This document shows positions 1 to 12,929 of a DNA stretch of 64,000 nt, piece by piece (the first letter of the stretch is position 1; every line of letters begins with the position of its first letter). The notes beneath the pieces were generated by a model, which was not told where the DNA came from, ran no database searches, and worked only from the letters and a program-made list of their open reading frames with translations. The translations under genes and the position numbers were made by a program. The DNA is from Crossaster papposus. Its lineage: Eukaryota; Echinodermata; Asteroidea; Velatida; Solasteridae. Location of the stretch: assembly GCA_037893245.1 (NCBI GenBank), contig JBAIAA010000673.1, positions 124,001-188,000 of the forward strand. The letters run 5' to 3'.

Positions 1-336
1 TTGCCGGGGGGGGGGGGGGCCTTTGAGGCTGTGATTGTGAAACGCTGTAGTACCGTCCATTCTCAAAATAGGGGGGAACAATTTTCTCACGCGAAAAATA
101 AAGAGTTTTTGGCATCCAATCTTAACATCTTGTCTTTTGTAGTTGAAAAAAGGTTGTTATTTACCTTAATTTTTGTTATCCAAAGACAAAAAATGTATTG
201 AAAATAAAAAAAGCAGTAAAAAAAACATTTGGTCAGAATCATTTATTACGTTAACCAATATAGTCCAATGGTCTGCTTTTTATAAGCTCATTAGATAAAC
301 ATTTTGATTTCTTTGACACATAAATCCATTAATTAA

Positions 337-687
337 AGGTAGGATACACCATTGGTAATTGCTTGAATTATCATGAATGGGTTGATTTGGGGGGGTTGTA
401 TTTTATAGTAAATAACGTTTAACTGACCTGTCCGAAGTTTTACGATCTTGGATGCCGAGAAAAAGCACGAAAAACAGCGTTCATTTTCAACTGGCGTCGA
501 GCAGTTATTCTTATGTTATTTGTGTTTTTTCGCGATCGCCGGTCGGCGATTTTGAATAATTACAGGATGTCTAGTGCAATCATTTTGCTGGATGCCTAGA
601 ATCATTATTTATTTTCAGATGAGTAAGATATTTCTTAATAATTTGGTAGTAAATATTTTCGATATGTGCAAATGGTGTATCCTACCT
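337..687. mobile_element. TTAA-flanked MITE (GGTAGGATACACC family), copy 1
   Basis: The two ends are inverted: AGGTAGGATACACCATT at the left and its complement, ending ATCCTACCT, at the right. TTAA lies immediately outside both ends (333-336 and 688-691). There is no coding capacity. Two further copies lie at 12604-12929 and 35157-35452. The TTAA target duplication suggests mobilisation by a piggyBac- or Kolobok-type transposase; that assignment is inference. Confidence 0.75.
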
Positions 688-962
688 TTAACTGACTAGT
701 GACTACATTTTTTTCCACTAAATGTAATAACTGTCAGCAATTTTATTATTTTTTTTATTTCATTTCCAGATCAGTCCCTCTAGTTTGCGGCTAATAACTT
801 GGTGGAATGGTTCCCGCTTCTTCGCATTTAGGGAAAAGGAATTTGTTATTTTCATGTTTTTGCTTCTACTTAATACACTTCATAACTTGTGGTGAATGAA
901 CCCTAACAATAACTGCATAAACCAAAAGGAAAAACACACTTTGAAGATTTCAAGAATCGGTC

Positions 963-3900
963 ATGGCAGCCAGTAATGATACCAAGAGTCCATGTATATT
1001 ACCTTTCAAAAAAGCTATTCATGAAATAGCAGAGGGTTTGGATGATAAAGAATTGCGCAGTTTAAAATACTTCAGCACAACGGTGCCTAAAGCACAGAAG
1101 GAAAATGCGACTGCATTGGAAATTTTTGAATTACTTGAAAACCAGGATATAATTACTGAGAAAAATCACGACTTCCTGTTTGAATTCCTCACCTCCATTA
1201 AACGAGAGGACCTGAAGAAGACATTTACTGACACAATGAAAGCAGGTATGTGAGACAATGTTTTTTGTTTTATTTTTAATTTTAATTGTTTAATTTTTTA
1301 TTTGGAAATTTTGCAATGCATGACTGTTGCATGTATTCTTGTGTTCAACTTCCAAGTGTATTACTTATTAACTTTGTAGGAAAGGTGGCTTTGCCACAAT
1401 TTTTCTTCTTTGCTTTTCACACGCAGTGATAAATGTGAGGGGTTCTGGCAAAATGAGACTAAACTGGGCAGAGGTTGAAATATGGGTTCTTATGTTTTAT
1501 AAATGAGGATAAAATTCTCCTTACAATGATGTTTGTTGCACTTTAATCGGACATTCCGTAAACAAGTTATGGCCGTTTAAAGTTTTTTTTCAACATGTCG
1601 CCAAAGTAAAATGTTGAGAAAAAGGCCTTTAAAGTTTCGAGTTTTGTACATGTTATATGGAAAATATATTTTTTTTTACATAAAAACACTTTTTTCATTA
1701 CTTTCATACTATTTCTTCACGAAATATAGTAGGCATACCAAAGATTACAAACATCAATCATTCTGAAAATGGAAACAGTTTTCTCAACTATACCCTGTGC
1801 CCAGTTCCGTCTCATTTTGCCAGAACACCTCACAAATTTAATTTACTTTTATTTCTCTTTTCAGGCGGAGGTAACTTTCCTCATCAGTTCTCTCTTGGCA
1901 ATCCATCTTCAACCTTTGGCCCTGTCCAACTGGGAACTCTTGAGCCTCCGGCTCGTTTTACTCCCTCCAATTCCCCACAAGTTAAATCAGAAAACCCTAA
2001 GACATTAGGAAGTCTATCTGGTGGGCCATTTTCTACTAACACACCAAGCAACGCAATGAGAAGGATCTACAGTGTTGATGGTTCCTCTATGCCAACTCCC
2101 GGAGATGGTCATTCAGAAAACCAAAAGCAGTCTCGTGGTGCATCTGGTAGTCCAGGATCTGGCTTGAAAAATGCCACGAAGCAAAATCCTGGTAATTTAG
2201 CCCAGGGAAGCGGTATTGAAGGAATGATGGGGACATTGTCTCTTCATGATTCTGACCAATCAAAGAAAGCAAGTAACAGATTTTCGGAGGATGATATCGA
2301 GACTGATTCACCCATGCAAGTGGGACTAAGAAGTCTATCATCACAATCGGTGGCTGGTCAAGGTAGAGGTTCAGCAACTCCATCCATAGTGCCTCCGGGG
2401 ATGGGTGTCCACAGCAGAAGCAGAAATCCACCATCAACTTCTTGGCCTTTGTTGGATCTGTCGCCAGACAAAAGGGCAGAAGAAGCAAGAAGTTCACCAG
2501 GCTTATCCACCCCACAACATGGTAAGCAGTCAGCATCTAGACCCTTGTTAGACCTGTCTGATGGCATTAATCCTCAGGCAAGACAGGAGAGGCACCTACA
2601 TGGAATGTCTCCAGAAGAACAAGTCCACCGTATGGATCAGATGTTCGATCAGCACGATGCCAGGGAAGAAGCCAGGGCCGCTGGTGAAAGACGTCCTGAT
2701 CTAAGGGATTACCAGAAAGAACTGTCGGAGAGGCCTCTTCAGAGTTTCGAAAATCATATCATCTGCGCTCCGACAGGCAGCGGGAAGACCCTGACAGCAG
2801 CGTACATCTGCTTCCAATACTGGACATGGTTCAAGACCCATGTTCCCCACAAGCACTTCAAGGCTCTGTTTATCGTCAACATGCGTCATCTGACGCTACA
2901 GCAGAGGGATGCTTTCCAGTGGTATTTCCGCAGCAAGCAGGATGTGCAGACCATTGCAGAGCAGCAGACCCTTGAAAATGCTCTGAAGCTTGACGATCCC
3001 AAGCCGGCGGTTCTGATGTTGACGGCACAGATACTCGTCAATGCCCTGAAGTCTGAAAAATTTGACATCAAAGATCTGGACATGCTCATCTTTGATGAGT
3101 GTCACCACACTGATCTGAAACATCCTTACAATGAGATCATGAAGACTTACCTGAAAAAGAAGCAGAAGCTTCCTGGGCCGCAGCGAGCTGGAGTCTCCGG
3201 ACCACGCCTTCCTTTCATCATTGGTCTGAGTGCTTCTCTGGGTGTTGGCAGTGAGGCACTCGGTCATCTGCTGACCCTCTGTGGTAACATGGACTCTAAG
3301 GGTGTTGTCCGGGTTCTTCGGAATATAGAAGAGTTGGAGCATTTTGTTAATAGCCCAGAGGAAGATACAATACAAGTTGTCTCCACCAGAGCTGCCAACG
3401 ATAAGCAGTTTGCAGACCTGCTGGAGGCTCTGATGACCCAAATAGAGGACCAGCTTCCGGATATTGAAGAGCATCCCTTGCCTTCACGCGGCTGCCAGCT
3501 CTATGAATCCGAAGTCATGCAGCGTCTCATAGATGCCCAGAAGTTGGGAAATCGCACGGCCGTCATCGTTTACAAGTACCTGTCTGAGTACAATCGTGCC
3601 ATGGTGCTCTATGATGACCTCAGGGTCACGGACGGCCTCACCCATTTGGAGAAGTTCCATGAACATCGACTCATGATCGCCCAGAGAATGCAAGTCCCTG
3701 TCGAGGAGCACTGTCAGAAGCTCTTTGAAGTGAATCTTGCAGACATGAAAAGGCTGGGCCGTAAAGAGAATGAACATAGCAACGAGAAGCTTGGAAAACT
3801 GGCAATACTACTACATGGCATCTTCACAGATAATCCCGATTCAAGAGGTATGATTTCTTGCAACACTTTAAAAATTCTCAACAAATGTTGTTGGCCTCAG

Positions 3901-6900
3901 AAACACAAGAAACATTTAATCTGAATATTTATGTTTGATAATCTTGCTTTACAGGGATTGTTCTCCTGAGAATGAAGGTAGCTACAACAGCCGTAGCCGA
4001 CTTCCTCAGAAAATCGACCCTCCTGAGAGCACTGCCTTGCCGAGTCATCCCACAGCGATTTGTTGGACAGGGAGATTTGGAAGCAGGCTGTTTGACAGAA
4101 GCTCAACAGAAGGCAGTCCTTCACGACTTCAGACGAGGTACGTCATCCTGCGACGTGTATCAAATGTGATGTGTAAATCAAATGAATAGAATTTTCTGAA
4201 CTGTGGGATCACCTTTACTAAACTTTTGTCTCACTTTTTCATTTATTTTTCGATTATTCACAGAGGATGGTTGCAATGTACTTGTTGCGACAGACATTGC
4301 CCAGGAAGGGTTGGACATGCCAGCCTGCAACTTTGTCATTCGCTACAATTTTGTTAGCAACGAGATCGGCACGGTGCAATCCAAAGGAAGAGCCAGGGCG
4401 GTGGGCAGCCAGTGCTTTTTGATTGTTGAAAGGTGAAGAAAATGAAGTGATATTTCTGACACAAGAAAGAGCCGTCTTTCACGGTGTTAACATGAATAAG
4501 ATTCATGCAAACTGCTTACTGGCTAGAATGACCTGAAATATACAAATCAAATAAGTTAAGAGGGCCATATTTCGATCTTAACAACATCTTCTTCAGAGAC
4601 AAAATGGCTGTGTACAAAAAATCACGGTGTTAGGCCAAATAAAAAAAAAACGTGTTTAGCGTCACCGCCCGCTTCCTTTTTGGGGGCCGCCTCCTTTTTT
4701 TTTTCTTTTTTTTTTGAAAAAAATGATAAATTTGACCATTTTGGTAAAAAAAAAAAAAAAAATTAACAATTTAAAAAAAAAATTTAAACAAATTTGAAGA
4801 TCGTATTTTAGACTTTAGAATCATGTGTGTACATGCTCTGGAAATATTTTGTTTCTAATAGGAGAGCTAGGGTGTGACGTGTAGTCGTGTACGGTGCATA
4901 CATGATCAACCCACATGAATTTTGATTTTTAATCGTGGGTGAACCATGTTTTAATTTTAAATTGCAAGATAGGGTGTGACATGTTCACTACATGACTCGA
5001 ATTAAGATGTGTCAGGCAACCATTTTGAAAAAAAAAGAAAAAAAAAAAGGGCCTCCTCCCTTTAAAAAAAAAGGCATGACGCTAAACAGGTTTTTTTTTT
5101 TATTTGGCCTTATATAGGAGGAAATTAGCGCCCTCGCTCAGTCATACTTTGCCAACGACACCAAAGCGTGTTAAAAGGGCATGCGTGGTACTAGTGACGC
5201 ACTGCACTAACATGGGGACGGTGTGGTGCGTCAATTGCATGACAAAGACAAGTACTCGTTTTCATAAAATGACCTTCGATTGAACAGCGCCCTCTTTTGT
5301 TTTTCATTTAGAGAATAGATTTCTGGTTTTGAGCAATCTGAACGGCCGTGCTTTGTATGTGTGTCATTCAATAAATTTAGGCTCGCCTTTTCTCTCTTAT
5401 CTTGCTATTTTGTAATTTGCCATTCGAGTATCATAAAGAAGTTGTTACCATGGGGCCAATTTCATAGAGCTGCTTCAACCCAAAAATGGCTTAAGCACAA
5501 ACAAAAATTGCTTAGTAAAACCAGCATTCCAGCCACAGCTCCAATGTGATTGTTTGTAATTGGTATAAAGCTGTTGTCAGCTTACCAAAAGTAAGAACGG
5601 AAACATGTTCTCCCAATTGCCATTCTCTGCAGTGGATCGTTGAACGAGAAGAGGGAATACGACAACCGTAATAAAGTTAAGAAGATGATAGAGGCCATGG
5701 AACAACTGGAAGCGATGACTGAAGACCAGCGACTCTATAAGATCCAAGAAAGACAAGTGAGTCACTGAATCTGAGATCTTAGATGCTTTGTGCAAAATCC
5801 GTTATTAATTATTATTATTATAAATGGTTTATTGATACACAAATTGACATGGCAGCCCAGGGGCTGAATTACATCAAAATTTACACATTATTTTAAAAAA
5901 TGTATGTATAAACATTAAAAGGGTCTAAGAATAAAGACCAATAAAAATATAGGGAAGTTTGTAAATAAAATAAAATTAGCATCAAACAATTTACGCTGTA
6001 ACTACTACAGTCTATCCAGCAAGTTTGGTAGTTTGGTGCCTCTTAAAAAGAGTGTGTTTGTGGATTCGAATCAGCAAGCCAAAAACAAGACAAGGCAATG
6101 TGTAAAACAAGACAGTATATAAAATATAAAATATCACGTTCATAGAGGGATTATTCAGAATTAATTAAACTGATCATGTAGGGTACAGCACTGTCTCTGA
6201 ATCTGTTGGTTTTGCATTTCGGTTGTGGTATCAAGTTAGTCTTGCGAAGGACTCGCTCATTTATGTTAGGAAGTGGAATGATATGCGACAAGGTTTGGTT
6301 ATTTATAAGCTCCCTGGCAAATTTTAAACATAGAGAGCTCTGTCGATCGCTAAGAGTATGTAAATCGTATGACAATAACGCACTCAAATAGCCATTATAG
6401 TCAGCTCCCAGGATGAGCTTAATAACACGCTTCTGGATCGATTCTAATCGCTGAACATGCTTTTGCGTTATTCCACCATTCCAAAGAGGCACCGCATATT
6501 CAAGAAGTGGTCGCAGGTATCCTTTGTAGATAGTCATAAGGTCATCTGCTGGCAAACCATGATCTTTCAGAACACGAATCATGTGGAAACGACTGTTAGC
6601 TCGTGTGAGTATACTGTCAATATGAGAATCCCACTTCAAATTCTGCTGGATATGAACGCCGAGTAATTTGACAGATTGTGATTGGTCCAAGGTGATGTCA
6701 TTGATCCGCACAGTTGGAGGTGGGGTGGGGTTCCGCGTAAAATTTATTTCCATGTATGTGCACTTTCGAGGGTTCAGTGACATGTTGTTCGAGACTGACC
6801 ATTGCACAAGGGAGTCTATGGATTGTTGAATCTGTGGTTGATCGTGAGAAGAACGGGTTTCCACTATGCTCAGGTCATCAACGTATTTCCAATAGCGAGT

Positions 6901-9900
6901 AGAACCATTGAGATCTTGGCACGCATCATTAATGACGGCTGAAAACACGATTGGACCCAGTCGAGTTCCTTGGGGCACCCCAGCATTCATAGAGGTCCAA
7001 TTGGATGTGACCCCCTTATAGCGAACACACTGTTGACGATTAGTGAGGAAATTTGCTATCCAGTGAACGAGGCAAGGTTCCACACCAAAGTTTGTCAGCT
7101 TGGTGATGGCAATATTGTGATCAATCCGATCGAAAGCCTTGCTGAAATCCGTCAAAACAAGAGTAGATGTTGCATTTCTACTCTCAGCATGCTGATACAG
7201 GGTATGCGTTAGGTCGATTAGGCAGTGTGTAGTCGAGAGGCCCTTTCGATTGCCGAATTGTTGCGGATCCATATGAGGTTCCAGGTCATTCACTGTCCAT
7301 CTGGCTACAAAACCTTCCAAAACTTTGGCGAAATGGTCGGTCAAAGCAATTGGTCTCAGTTTGTCGACCGATGCTGGGGAACTTTTGGGAATAGGGACAA
7401 CGATGGCCCTCTTCCAGACATCAGGAACAATACCGGTTTCAAGAGAGGTATTAAAAATAAGAGTCAACGGAGTACTCAGTTCGCATGCAAATTCTTTGAT
7501 GATGCGTGTTGGGATGTTATCCGGTCCTCCTGATTTGCCACATTTGATACGCCTTAGTTGGTGATACACTTCCCAAGGGTAGACGATTGGGGCAGGAGCA
7601 GGAGAGGGTAAGTAGGCTGGTAGTTCTTCTACATTGATGGATGGCAGATCACTACCAACAGAGGCAAAATGTTCGTTGATGCTGTTTGCGATATCGAAAC
7701 AATTATTTTGGTCAATCCCCGGCACATTGATTGGTTTGCTCTCTTTATGACTATTTGTTATCAACTTGATCTCACGGTACCATGCAGCTGGGTTAGATAC
7801 TTTCAAACGTTTGACTCTGTTGTTATAATGTTCCTGTTTCGCTATGCGTATGGCTCTGACCACTTTATTGCGTAGATGCTTCCATGTTTGGGTATGTTTA
7901 CTATGAAAGGCATCTTGACGTTGCTGGATGAAAGACTTAATAGCTGGAGTCATCCATGGTTTTCTCATGTACATGGAGTTTTGTGGTTTTAGTTGGGAAG
8001 TGATAATCAATAGCCAAGTTCAAAGTATCGTAGAAGGCATTAGTCTGATGGTTGGGATCTGTGGCATGCATTACAGCTGACCAGTCATGGGTGCATATCC
8101 AAGTTCCAAATTGCCGTATATTTGAGTCCCGCAGAGGTCTAGTGATGCGAGTTTTTTTGGCATTTGCAGTACGATTGCAAGTTTCGAGAGGTGACCAGAT
8201 TACAGTGCAGTGATCACTTTTTCCAATAGGATCGCAGATTCGAGGCTCAGTGTAGTGACTTGCCACATTGGAGATGATTTTGTCTAAGGTTCTATCTTCC
8301 CTAGTAGGCTAGTTAACAACTTGTTTGAAGCCAGGATCACTAAGAAGCTGTGTAAGGTCAAGCTGGTTGAAATCTCCCATGATCACAATACCAGCATTCT
8401 GGTAGTTGGTGAGAATGCTATCGATTTGTTCACGAAGATGGTTAAGCAGGCGATCAGCGACAGAACTGCTTGGTGGATAGTATACTACAGCAACTACAAT
8501 TTGTGATATAGCTCTTGGCAGGCGTGGAGGGTGGAGCTTAATCCACAGAACCTCAAGATCATCTGGGGTTTCCAAGTACAGTTGCTCAGGGTTTTGATTA
8601 TGTTTTACATATAATGCAACACCTCCTCCTCGCCGTGACACCCGAGATTTGGAGAACATGGTGAAACCAGGGATCGACACAAGATGTGGTGGGAGGTCCG
8701 GTTTAAACCAGGTTTCAGTGATTGCTCCAATGTCAAAAGTGTTATCCAAAGCCAAAGAGTATAATTCATCGAATTTGTTATTGAGTGATCTGGCATTGCA
8801 AAGATAAAATAATGGTAACTGATAAAGTCGTTTGTTTTGAGGGGCTGCTCTGATGCTAACGACTTGTGATCTCTCATCAGGAAAGTGACGTTTATTAGCA
8901 ACTCCAGTATCAGTAAGTCGACAATGTCTCACTGGTATCTTGCGGTGGATATGCGATCCAGCTCGACGACTCCTGTGATTATGCTTGTGGATTCCAATAT
9001 CACGTAGAGTTTCATATAAAATCACAGGCAGTTTGGGTGATGAAATGTCACGCCTGATATTCAGTAACTGTTCTCTAGAGTACTTCAGTTTATATGCAGT
9101 ATGAGGCATGGTGATAAATGAAGACGTAGGGCAGTACGATACGTGTATGTAGGTGTCGACAATACACGCTCGTTTGTACACACATACAGTCAAGATAGCG
9201 AGACTTAGAAGGTTGAATAGGAACAGTTTCGTTTCACCCAATCTTGTTTGTAGTTTCCGCTTAGAATTAGTTGAAAACATTGGGTACTCACAGTTACATG
9301 TCATGTCTCTAAAATAGTTTAAAAAACCTATACAACTAGTGATAAAAGGACGAAATAATGTTGATTAAAACAGGAGTAAAAAAAATTACGATGGCAGCAG
9401 CTGAACAGCGCCCTGAACAGCGCATGCATTGTACTACCTGTACCTATCTATGTTGGCACGTTATATGAGAGTATCTTTTTGAGTATTTTGGGAACGGTTT
9501 GTGATAGTCATTCAGAAGACTTAAACCTTTAACATTTCTGTCACGTAAAGTCAAGTCTTTGATTTACTGTTTCTTTGGGATAAAGTAGCTGAGAATATTT
9601 CTTTTAACCAGTTCGCGCCGGATGACGAATATAAACTCAAAGTTTTCCCCAAATTCAAAATGGATGACGCATAAACACGCCACGAGCAAGGCCGGAAAAG
9701 TCTGTCAGCAGCGAGCAAGGCCGAAAATGCGTGGGTGTGCTTCCCGGTACTGGCGGCCTGAACCTGCTTCAGATCGAGTTTCGTTAAAAATAATCCCGCG
9801 CGTCGGCTTGATGATGTTAAAATAATCCTGGCGCGAACTGGTTAACCCTGGACGGGATGCCAGTCCATCGCACTCTCCAGCTAATGCCAGTACCCATTTA

Positions 9901-10778
9901 TACTCCTAAGCGGAGAGAGGCAAGTCGGGGTGAAGTGAATGGCTTGCCCAGGGACACAACATATGGGCAGCAGCTAGATTCGAAGCTCTGGCCAGTTGAT
10001 CCAAAGTCACAAACTCTAACTATTAGCCACACTCTCCTAATACCAGACTCAGTATTGGACCTTAACAAACGGTTAAGATGGTTGAATTGAGCAAGCTCCA
10101 AACAAAAGGACCACAATTTTTTCATCTTTTTGAACCAGAATGAGATATTGGAGAAGATAAAAAGAGGCGAGGAAGAAGAGGAACTACATCGGTCCATGAC
10201 CAACCTCGACAAAATCACCGTTCACTGCAAGGAGTGCTCTGCACTCGTTTGTAAGGCGTCCGAACTTAGAAGGAAGGGGGACGCCGGTCACGTGACGTGC
10301 GTCAGTCCCGAGTTTAAGCATTGGGTGAGGGAGGTGAAGTACAACAGGCCGCAGCGTTATCGAGACAGCGAGACAGTCGGTGAGTAAGACCAGAGTTGTA
10401 ACGAGTCACTGATTTTGGCGACTTGAGTCAATTTAAAGAAGTAACTTGAGTCGAGTCATTAGGTCAAGAAGGTCAGGTCGAGTTGTGTCACTGTGTAGTC
10501 GAGACATTAGGCCTCCTTGACTTATCTTTATACGTACTTACCTCATGCGACTGAATGAGGAACAAAAAACATGTGTCTGTTTGGTGAATGCAGGTCTCAT
10601 AAAATGCGGCACTTTCGACTGTGGCAACCAGTTGGGCACCATGCAGAACTTCCTGAATCTCTTTCCACCACAAGGCTACGCCCTCAAAGCTCAAAGCTTC
10701 AAGATCCATCATGAGAAGGGGGGAGTCAAGACGCCCAAAATGTGGAAGAAGGCAGGTTTTCAGATCTTACAAGATTAA
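963..10778 (+). CDS. RLR-A: DED-containing RIG-I-like receptor helicase
   Basis: Seven exons join in frame: 963-1245, 1865-3847, 3955-4137, 4264-4432, 5633-5756, 10139-10379, 10594-10778, all with GT-AG borders, giving 1055 aa. Residues 1-94 form a DED with an REDL motif. A Ser/Pro/Gly-rich linker follows. Helicase motifs are APTGSGKT (Walker A, ~396-403), DECH (505-508), GLSAS (~548), [10 protein letters not shown] (~825-834) and QSKGRAR (~855-861); a Hel2i-like helical insert lies between the two lobes. The C-terminal domain has CxxC (944, 947) and Cx4C (999, 1004), the spacing of the RIG-I zinc site. Expected role: cytosolic RNA-sensing ATPase, signalling through death-fold partners rather than CARD-MAVS (inference). 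The fifth intron holds a LINE, a MITE and a SINE. Unlike B and C, it has no exons between the DED and helicase exons and its DED is divergent. Confidence 0.88.
4633..5109. mobile_element. PIF/Harbinger-like MITE with TTA target duplication
   Basis: Terminal inverted repeats start GGCCAAATAA and continue to TTTAGCGTCA; the right end is the complement. TTA flanks both sides (4630-4632, 5110-5112). The paralogous intron of RLR-B (about 31280) has a single TTA and no insert, so the empty site is visible. A 3-bp TTA duplication with GGCC ends fits the Harbinger superfamily. The interior is A/T-rich and non-coding. A diverged relative lies at about 51405-51705. Confidence 0.8.
6151..8010 (-). pseudogene. 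LINE reverse transcriptase reading frame (619 codons)
   Basis: The open frame carries the RT palm signature KYVDD, an upstream AFDRIDH block, the GVPQGTRLGP block and a C-terminal thumb region with NLKWDSHI and RVIKLILG. These are typical of CR1/Jockey-group LINEs. The frame is intact internally but is uncoupled from the endonuclease by a frameshift at its 5' end, so its apparent ATG is unlikely to be the real start. Confidence 0.8.
7937..9304 (-). pseudogene. LINE endonuclease region, broken by a stop
   Basis: The first part (9304-8309) reads LCNARSLNNKFDEL, ITETWF and MGDFNQLD, blocks of the endonuclease/exonuclease/phosphatase fold. It ends at a TAG near 8309. The same frame resumes after the stop and carries the C-terminal SDH catalytic block (8266-7937). 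A frameshift then joins to the RT. One nonsense mutation and one indel therefore separate this copy from a working element. Confidence 0.75.
9608..9841. mobile_element. 234-bp TTAA MITE (CCAGTTCGCGCC family)
   Basis: Perfect terminal inverted repeats CCAGTTCGCGCC...GGCGCGAACTGG are flanked by TTAA at 9604-9607 and 9842-9845. The paralogous site in RLR-B (about 32970) reads with a single TTAA and no insert. The TTAA duplication points to a piggyBac-type transposase. Five further copies lie in the window at 12366, 17339, 34194, 40583 and 47095, plus a decayed one at about 46505. Confidence 0.85.
9846..10045 (-). repeat. tRNA-derived SINE (A-side copy)
   Basis: On the minus strand the sequence starts with a degenerate pol III A box (GTGGCTAATAGTTAG). 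A decayed B box follows, then a body containing CCCTGGGCAAGCC, ending GGACTGGCATCCCGTCC, a 3' tail common in deuterostome SINEs. The B-side copy (32975-33184) keeps a better B box. The SINE predates the segmental duplication. Confidence 0.65.
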
Positions 10779-11465
10779 AAGTATTGTGCATTTTCAGAGT
10801 CCACCATACCAAATCAATGGGTATTTTGATCATCAAATATTTGATCATCAAGTGAATATTTGAAAATGAAAAAAAATAAAATCCTGCATACGTGACTGTT
10901 ATCGTAAAGTTGCCGCGCTTTATAAGGTTCTTCCTTTTTTATCAACGGTAACTGTTTTGTTGATGGCAGTTCGTTGTTCCGTTCCTGTAAGCAGGTTAAA
11001 GCCCTTAACAGATTTCCATATCTTACAAGGTAAAAGGTATTTATTCACTAATTCGCAGCTCAAACGTAAATAAAATATTTTCTATCACGCCAATCCGCCT
11101 AATCCCCCGCCCCGACCTGAAAGAAAGAACATGTTAACGCAATCACAATGGGTAACATCGTTCTTCGGCGACGAGCTACTAGCGGACCGATACGTGTACC
11201 AAGGCCAAGTAGCTTGGAAAGTTGAATCATGGAGGAATACAAATCATCCAATCCATACCTGAATTCGGATGAACCAAACCTTTTCTTGCTATTCCTTCCA
11301 GTCTGATGACATATTCACGATAACCAAGTACCTGTGAAACGTGAACTTGAATCATAAAATGTCGTCATTAATGCAATATTTATACATCTTATCACAATGA
11401 CGTATATAAATTAGTTTTCATAAAACTAAATTAGACGTCCGATGTAGTTGTGCTGAAAACGATCA

Positions 11466-11634
11466 ATAAGGTTGTTTCACGTTCCAGTTGCGCATGCTCA
11501 GTAGAGCGCCCTCTGTAGGCCTACTACATGTAGGAAGAGGGGAACACCCATATAAACACGCTATCATCCGGGTAAGTTGGGTACCTCTTTTTGCGCTGAA
11601 TCCAAGATGGCCGCGGAACGTGAATCAACCTTAT
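11466..11634. mobile_element. Short MITE with ATAAGGTTG ends
   Basis: A 20-bp inverted repeat pair (ATAAGGTTG, one mismatch, then TTCACGTTCC) encloses 129 bp including CAAGATGGCCGCGG. There are no coding features. The B spacer does not show an obvious counterpart, but the flanks are too rearranged there to read an empty site. Confidence 0.5.
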
Positions 11635-12365
11635 GACTGCCACACTCTTTCCGTGTGCACTGTAGCTCACAACTTTGGGGGCCTTCGGCAAACCGCTCAT
11701 CAGCTGAGACACACATTTGTTTGTGTTTGCAAACCCATAAATGTTTTTCACAGACTTCCAACTTTTGACATTTCAGTGTGACAAATAAAAAGTGGTTTTA
11801 CTAAATCAAAGCAGTACTGAAATCATGGTTCACAAATTTGAAGACAGATTTTTTGCCAAACCGAAATTCAATTATACTTCATGAATCAAGTAAAGTTTTA
11901 AAAGTATTTTAATGCACCTAGTTGAGTAAATTTAAATGTTAGTACATTGTAATAGATTTAAATTGCATTTAAATAGTGCAATGTCCAGAGCCCAGCAAGG
12001 CATATGGTGATCGTGCTTTTGCCATAATATTCACCTACTATGTGGAACAGATTTTTTAAATCGCAGCTTAAGACCTTTTTAAAAGGCAATATCTTTAACT
12101 ATACTAATTTTTAACTAATTGGTTTACATTTTATGTATTTTGTAAAGCGTTTTGAGATTTTTATGTAAAACGCTCTAATTAAGAATAAATTATTATTATT
12201 ATATTATTGTACATAAAAATCATTAAAAATAGGTCTGGAGTTAACAATGGAGCAATGTTTTGCAATCTAAAAGTAAAAAGCATGTTCCTTGTAATTTCAA
12301 CAGACAAAGAAATACACAAAAAATAGATTTTGTCTCACCTGTACAGGCTACAGTGTTTCTCTTAA

Positions 12366-12599
12366 CCAGTTCGCGCTGGGATTATTTTAACATCGCCGGG
12401 CCGACGGGCGGGATTATTTTTAACGAAACTCGATCCGAAGCGTGTTCAGGCTGATAGTGCCGGGAAGCACACCCATGCATTTCCGGCCTTGCGCGCTGCT
12501 GACATACATTTCCGAACTTGAACTTGGCGTGTTTATGCGTCATCCGTTTTGAATTTGGGGGAATTTTTGCGTATATATACGTCATCCGGCGCGAACTGG
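12366..12599. mobile_element. 234-bp TTAA MITE inserted at the edge of another TTAA MITE
   Basis: Ends are CCAGTTCGCGC...GGCGCGAACTGG with TTAA at 12362-12365 and 12600-12603. In the B spacer (35153-35156) a single TTAA is followed directly by GGCAGGATACACC. This copy therefore landed exactly in the target duplication of the neighbouring element. Confidence 0.85.
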
Positions 12600-12603
12600 T
12601 TAA

Positions 12604-12929
12604 GGCAGGATACACCATTTGCAGATATCGAATTTTTTTACTACAAGTATTAAGAAATATTCTACTTATTTGAAAGTAAATAATGATTCTAGGCATCCAG
12701 CTCTATGATTGCACTAGATATCCTGTAATTGTTCGCGAAAAAAAACCCAAGCAACTGCCCGGCCCGGCGCTGGTTTTTTTTTTTTTTTTTTTTTTGTGCA
12801 TACATAATTGTAAGTTGAAATTGTTTGAACGATATTTACTATTTTTGAACGATATTTACTATAAAATACAACACCCTAAATCCACCAATTCTTGATAATT
12901 CAAGCAATTACCAATGGTGTATCTTACCT
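12604..12929. mobile_element. TTAA-flanked MITE (GGTAGGATACACC family), copy 2
   Basis: It starts GGCAGGATACACCATTTG and ends CAATGGTGTATCTTACCT, with TTAA at both sides (12600-12603, 12930-12933). It has the same ends as the copy at 337-687 but lies in the opposite orientation, and it is shared with the B spacer (35157-35452), so it predates the duplication. Confidence 0.75.

Larger units (their letters stand above)
5799..9421 (-). mobile_element. CR1/Jockey-clade non-LTR retrotransposon (LINE), inactivated
   Basis: The LINE is inserted antisense in intron 5 of RLR-A. The same intron of RLR-B (around 32775) lacks it, so it arrived after the duplication or was lost from B. In element orientation it has an apurinic-like endonuclease, then a reverse transcriptase, then a 3' end in a short (TAA)n tract at about 5806-5820. 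An in-frame stop separates the endonuclease parts and a frameshift near 7975-8000 separates endonuclease from RT, so it is not autonomous as it stands. Confidence 0.85.

Noticed and set aside
2087-3777. Minus-strand frames of 60-190 codons across the helicase exon
   Set aside because: Mirror frames of a long GC-richer coding exon; they recur identically in RLR-B because the exon is duplicated, and show no domain.
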